A stretch of 64,000 nt of DNA from Bacillus sp. OV322 (GTDB taxonomy: Bacteria; Bacillota; Bacilli; Bacillales; DSM-1321). Each line of letters begins with the position of its first letter. The first letter of the stretch is position 1. The stretch lies in contig NZ_FOMA01000005.1 in assembly GCF_900112495.1 (NCBI RefSeq), forward strand, positions 248,001 through 312,000, in the 5' to 3' direction. Under the pieces are notes generated by a model that saw nothing but the letters and a program-made list of their open reading frames with translations, was not told the origin of the DNA and did no database searches. The translations under genes were made by a program, and so were the position numbers. Shown here in pieces: positions 60,451 through 64,000 of the stretch.

Positions 60451-60484
60451 AAAAAACCTCCCGTTTATTGTGGGAGGTTTTTAC
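60451..60484. terminator. Bidirectional terminator
   Basis: Eight-base perfect stem AACCTCCC / GGGAGGTT (60455-60462 with 60472-60479), loop 9, with A-run before and T-run after, so usable on both strands; between the small plus-strand gene and the minus-strand LLM oxidoreductase gene. Confidence 0.88.
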
Positions 60485-60486
60485 TT

Positions 60487-61521
60487 TTAGTTTTTCCGCT
60501 TGTTTTTAAGAGCAGATAAAATTTCAAAAGAATGCAATCTTGCTGCATGATCAAATATGCCTGAAGTAACGATAATTTCATCTGCCTGGGTTTCATTAAG
60601 GAAGGCCTGAAGCTTTTCTTCTACTTCATCCGGGCTGCCAATGATGGAAGATTTAAGCTGCTGCAAAACGGCAGCTTTTTCATATTCTGTCCAGATTCCC
60701 TCCATTGTTTCAACTGGAGGAGCCAGCGGGCCAGGATTATTGCGGATCAAATTCAAGAATTGCTGCTGGTGGGAAGTAGCCAATTTCTTGGCTTCTGCCG
60801 CTGTGTCTGCAGCAAAAACATTCACTCCAACCATGGCATACGGTTTATCCAGTACCTTGGATGGTTTAAAGTTATTGCGATAAAGGTTCAAGGCAGGAAT
60901 TGTATTCTCTGGTGAGAAATGGCTTGCAAATGCGAAAGGAAGCCCAAGCTGGGCAGCTAATTGAGCACTAAAACCGCTTGATCCAAGAAGCCAGATCGGG
61001 ATATTCAGTCCTTCTCCAGGAATGGCCCTTACTGCTTTACTGCTTGAATCTGCATCCAGATAACTCCGGAGCTGTTCCAGATCTTCCGGGAACTCTTGTC
61101 CATTTCTCCTGACATCGCGGCGCAGAGCCATGGCTGTTAATTGGTCGCTTCCGGGTGCTCTTCCCAGACCAAGGTCAATCCTGCCTGGGTACATGGATTC
61201 TAATGTGCCAAATTGTTCTGCAATGACCAAGGGAGAATGATTTGGCAGCATGATTCCCCCTGAGCCCACTCGTATTTTTGTGGTGCCGCCGGCAATATAG
61301 CCAATGACGACTGATGTAGCTGCACTGGCTATTCCGGGCATACTATGGTGCTCGGCAAGCCAGTACCGGTTAAAGCCCCATTTTTCTGCATGCTGAGCGA
61401 GATCCAATGAGTTCCGGAATGACTCGCCAGCAGAACCGCCCTGAAGAATAGGAGCTAAATCCAAAACGGACAAAGGTATATCCTGGATCTGCTTTTTGCC
61501 TGTTGAATTTTGATTAGACAT
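60487..61521 (-). CDS. Luciferase-like monooxygenase (LLM class), MsnO8-type, 344 aa
   Basis: Flavin-dependent TIM-barrel monooxygenase-like protein. Seen: [12 protein letters not shown] (about 17), [18 protein letters not shown] (about 48-65), [21 protein letters not shown] strand 4 ([10 protein letters not shown], about 82) and [14 protein letters not shown] (about 112-125), hallmark of the bacillar YceB/YhbW-like LLM group. The physiological reaction is unknown. Start at 61521 (MSNQNS) is favoured over ATG 61539, but neither has a strong ribosome site. A related paralogue lies 146 bases upstream, perhaps from duplication. Confidence 0.88.
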   Translation of the reverse strand: MSNQNSTGKKQIQDIPLSVLDLAPILQGGSAGESFRNSLDLAQHAEKWGFNRYWLAEHHSMPGIASAATSVVIGYIAGGTTKIRVGSGGIMLPNHSPLVIAEQFGTLESMYPGRIDLGLGRAPGSDQLTAMALRRDVRRNGQEFPEDLEQLRSYLDADSSSKAVRAIPGEGLNIPIWLLGSSGFSAQLAAQLGLPFAFASHFSPENTIPALNLYRNNFKPSKVLDKPYAMVGVNVFAADTAAEAKKLATSHQQQFLNLIRNNPGPLAPPVETMEGIWTEYEKAAVLQQLKSSIIGSPDEVEEKLQAFLNETQADEIIVTSGIFDHAARLHSFEILSALKNKRKN

Positions 61522-61616
61522 ACGTTCATCTTCTTTCATATAGGTTTTACTATTGTTTCAATAGTGCCATCTTATTAAAAAATAGACAGAATTGCACGTG
61601 ATACGGCTTGGGCAGA

Positions 61617-61632
61617 AGCTTTGCGCAAAGCT
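61617..61632. repeat. Palindrome between LLM genes
   Basis: Perfect 16-base palindrome AGCTTTGC-GCAAAGCT; no T-run follows, so not a terminator. Possible operator or folded RNA element. Confidence 0.35.
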
Positions 61633-61667
61633 GGTGATTAGCGGAATTTTTAGAAAACATGCGGTTA

Positions 61668-62660
61668 TTATAAAATCTCGCGGGCAATTAATTCGTACGA
61701 ATTAATCCGGTCACGTATATCATGTGCAATAGTAAGGATCATTAGTTCATCCGTTTTATACTTCTGCTGCAATGCTATCAATTGATCCTTTACTTCAGCG
61801 GGATTTCCTATGATAAAATTAGAGCTCATTTGCCCGCTGCTGCTTTTGGTGCCATGCTTCTTGAAATACTTATTTGCCTGCTCTTTTGAAGGAACCTTCC
61901 CTCCTGTACCGATAGAGGCATTTATATTCCACAGCAGGCTGCTCTCTGCTATTTCTCTTGCTTTTTCCGCTGTTTCTGCACAAACAGCATTTATCGTCAG
62001 CAAAGACATAGGAGCCTTTAAACTTTTTGAAGCTGTAAAATTGTCATTATAGATTGATAAAATTTCTGCTCCTTCCTTGTCAGACATGAACTGGCCAAAT
62101 GCATAGGCCATTCCTTTTTCGGCTGCCATTTTTGCGCTTTTGGCGCTTGTACCGAGGACCCATGGTACAGGAAGGGTTTGAGGAACAGGGGCTGGCGTTA
62201 TTTTTGAAAAGATATTTTCTTCGGAAAAATCAGCATGAAGAAAATGCAGGAGTTCGTCCACCAGCTCAGGCATTTTATAAACCTGCTGAAGGAATGTATC
62301 AGAAAGAGCTGAAGTTGCTTCTGCCGAACCTCCAGGAGCCCGCCCAATGCCTAAATCTATCCTTCCTGGGAAAAGCGAAGCCAGCATATTGAACTGCTCC
62401 GCCACTTTATATGGCTTATAATGAGGCAGGAGCAAAGCTCCAGATCCGATTCTGATTTTATGTGTCAGTGCACCTATGTAACTCAGCAATATTTCAGGGG
62501 CTGAACAAGCAAGTCCTGGCATATCGTGATGTTCAGTCACCCAAAAACGGCTATATCCGTACTTTTCTCCTGCTTGTGCCAGTTCAAGAGAGTCTTTGAG
62601 GGCATCTGCAGCAGTTTTTCCTTCGGGAATAGGAGATTGATCTAATATACTTAATTTCAT
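61668..62660 (-). CDS. Luciferase-like monooxygenase (LLM class), MsnO8-type paralogue, 330 aa
   Basis: Paralogue of the 60487-61521 protein with the same signatures: LSILDQSPIPEG (about 3-14), YSRFWVTEHHDMPGLACSAP (about 36-55), IRIGSGALLLPH (about 69-80) and GRIDLGIGRAPGGS (about 98-111). The two share an obvious common origin but have diverged widely, so they may differ in substrate. ATG 62660 follows GGAAGGAG. The gap to the downstream paralogue is 146 bases; both may still be co-regulated. Substrate unknown. Confidence 0.9.
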   Translation of the reverse strand: MKLSILDQSPIPEGKTAADALKDSLELAQAGEKYGYSRFWVTEHHDMPGLACSAPEILLSYIGALTHKIRIGSGALLLPHYKPYKVAEQFNMLASLFPGRIDLGIGRAPGGSAEATSALSDTFLQQVYKMPELVDELLHFLHADFSEENIFSKITPAPVPQTLPVPWVLGTSAKSAKMAAEKGMAYAFGQFMSDKEGAEILSIYNDNFTASKSLKAPMSLLTINAVCAETAEKAREIAESSLLWNINASIGTGGKVPSKEQANKYFKKHGTKSSSGQMSSNFIIGNPAEVKDQLIALQQKYKTDELMILTIAHDIRDRINSYELIAREIL

Positions 62661-62895
62661 GGAATACTCCTTCCTGTGCTAATTCATCTTGTTGCAAGTA
62701 TCCTTATGTGGACATATCTTTAGCTAGTTTAACGCAATAATAATGATATTACCCTTTAAAAAGCTCGGGATAGCAGAGAGACTGCCGGAAAAAAGTTTTT
62801 ATAATCATGGTTTAATCCCCGTTTTTTCCTCCACCTTGTTACATAGCAGCAATTTTTACAAAAACAGCCTATTAACCGGACTTCATTTAAACATG

Positions 62896-62944
62896 TAAAA
62901 GCCGCACTTTTGCCAAAAAAGGATTAGTGCGGCTGTATTGTTCT
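62896..62944 (-). terminator. Terminator after pepF
   Basis: Eight-base perfect stem AGCCGCAC / GTGCGGCT (62900-62907 with 62937-62944), loop 29 with A/T-rich inner pairing, followed on the minus strand by TTTAC. Confidence 0.75.
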
Positions 62945-62954
62945 GTATTAAAAT

Positions 62955-64000
62955 TTATTTTAGAGCTGCGAACTCTTCAACTAAATCACTGAATATGGTA
63001 AGTGCATGTTTAATGGTTTCGGGCTCTGTAAGATCTACCCCGGTCGATTTAAGAAGATCCAGAGGATATTCAGAGCTTCCGCTTTTTAAGAAGTTCAGAT
63101 AGCTGTCAAGCGCTCCCTGTTCTCCTGATAAAATATTGTCAGCGATAGTGATGGCTGATGCATAGCCGGTGGCATATTTGTATACATAAAACGGGCGGTA
63201 AAAATGCGGTATGCGTGACCAGCCATATTTTACTTCGTTATCCAGAATGATTTCTTCCCCATTATACTGCCTATAAATGCTTTCGTATGTTTCATTGAAT
63301 ACATCTACATTTAATGGTTCATCCTTCTCTGCTTTTTCATGTACCAATTTTTCAAATTCAGCAAACAAGACCTGAGTGAAAAATGTCCCTTTAAAACCGT
63401 CAATAAAATGGTTCAGCAAATGCTTTTTCATTTCAGCATCTTCTGTAGTTTTTAACAGATAGCGAATAAGCAGGATTTCATTCACAGTGGAAGCGACTTC
63501 TGCCACAAAGATGGAATATCCGGCTGTAATTTGCGGCTGATGCTTTGAACTGAAATATGAATGCATGGCGTGGCCGGATTCATGAGCAAGTGTGAATAAG
63601 CTGTCAAGATCATCCTGGTAATTCAGCAGAATGAATGGATGAACGCCATAAAGGCCAAGATTGTAGGCACCGGAGCGCTTGCCTGGAGTCTCTCTTACAT
63701 CAATATATCGTTTTTCCTTAAACTGTGATAATACAGACTGATACTCTGCGCCTAATGGCTTCAGACTGGCAAGCATAGTATTATAAGCCTCTTCATAAGG
63801 AATTTCCTGTTTTACGCCTTTCACAAGCGGTACGCTTAAATCATATTGACGCAATTCATCGAGTCCAAGACGTTCTTTTCTTACACTCATATATTTATGC
63901 AGGGGCTTTATATGTTTCTTGGTGGCCGAAATGAGATTATTGTACACTTTATTTGGCACTTTATCTCCAAATAAGGACTTTTCAAGCGCAGATGGATAAT
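62955..64000 (-). CDS. pepF: Oligoendopeptidase F, M3 family (5' part outside window)
   Basis: C-terminal part (about 348 residues) of a zinc metallopeptidase; the open frame continues beyond the right edge. Seen: the metal site HESGHAMHSYF (HExxH), followed 25-30 residues later by the Glu ligand (AEVASTVNEILL) and downstream FIDGFKGTFFTQVLFAEFE, RIPHFYRPFYVYKYATG, all typical of PepF. It hydrolyses short peptides in the cytoplasm. The internal ATG at 63959 is not the real start. Its terminator is at 62896-62944. Confidence 0.93.
   Translation of the reverse strand, partial: YPSALEKSLFGDKVPNKVYNNLISATKKHIKPLHKYMSVRKERLGLDELRQYDLSVPLVKGVKQEIPYEEAYNTMLASLKPLGAEYQSVLSQFKEKRYIDVRETPGKRSGAYNLGLYGVHPFILLNYQDDLDSLFTLAHESGHAMHSYFSSKHQPQITAGYSIFVAEVASTVNEILLIRYLLKTTEDAEMKKHLLNHFIDGFKGTFFTQVLFAEFEKLVHEKAEKDEPLNVDVFNETYESIYRQYNGEEIILDNEVKYGWSRIPHFYRPFYVYKYATGYASAITIADNILSGEQGALDSYLNFLKSGSSEYPLDLLKSTGVDLTEPETIKHALTIFSDLVEEFAALK

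Noticed and set aside
1..64000. Mobile elements, prophage, CRISPR arrays, tRNA or rRNA genes
   Set aside because: No transposase or integrase, no regularly spaced repeats, no clover-leaf tRNA pattern were seen.

Overview
The window looks like a chromosomal segment of an AT-rich, endospore-forming Bacillaceae species, a Bacillus firmus/Cytobacillus-type relative of B. subtilis. Support comes from an alpha/beta-type SASP gene, B. subtilis-like neighbourhoods (ykkC-ykkD, a yrhD/yrhE/yrhG-like formate cluster, glgBCDA), guanine and guanidine-I riboswitches, strong AGGAGG ribosome sites, several TTG and GTG starts and sigma-B-type promoters. Most genes lie on the minus strand. No tRNA, rRNA, IS element, prophage or CRISPR array was seen. 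The species is inferred from gene content only.

Layout. 1-4.1 kb: start of a DbpA-type RNA helicase, two unknown proteins, a DUF1292 protein, a nuclease lipoprotein and a ComB-like phosphatase. 4.2-11.1 kb: a catabolic operon (acyl-CoA dehydrogenase, SDR, two MaoC-type hydratase halves, second acyl-CoA dehydrogenase, SDR, TetR regulator, APH-type kinase) with a promoter and candidate TetR operator ahead of it. This is the most interesting system in the window. The kinase plus acyl-CoA dehydrogenase set resembles the ACAD10/11 and levulinate (Lva) logic for 4-hydroxyacyl-CoA breakdown. 11.2-19 kb: a broken glycosyltransferase, a CBS/ACT protein (possible cyclic-di-AMP receptor), redox enzymes, an Rrf2 regulator, an interspersed palindromic repeat and several tiny genes. 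19-26.8 kb: a sigma-B-type stress gene, a FabF-like synthase, a TetM/EF-G-like GTPase, a ferritin-like protein and an ion transporter behind a promoter/terminator leader. 27-37 kb: kinase-like and acetyltransferase proteins, a SASP, a beta-helix protein, a guanine-riboswitch-controlled nucleoside transporter, the guanidine-riboswitch ykkCD exporter pair and a frameshifted MFS transporter facing a MarR regulator.

37-64 kb: endonuclease IV-like and glycosyltransferase genes, an LtaS-like membrane enzyme, exonuclease III, the glgBCDA glycogen operon (no glgP follows it) with a sigma-B-like promoter, a GH15 glucoamylase-like gene with cre-like sites, a mismatch glycosylase, cardiolipin synthase, an FMN reductase and LysR regulator, a formate dehydrogenase/FNT channel cluster, two luciferase-like monooxygenases and the start-truncated oligoendopeptidase PepF.

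How the parts fit: the operon at 4-11 kb would feed acyl-CoA intermediates toward beta-oxidation; glg and GH15 handle storage glucan; the two riboswitches tie purine nucleoside uptake and guanidinium export to their ligands; three sigma-B-like promoters (stress protein, cardiolipin synthase, glg) suggest general-stress control. All functions are read from sequence motifs without database searches.
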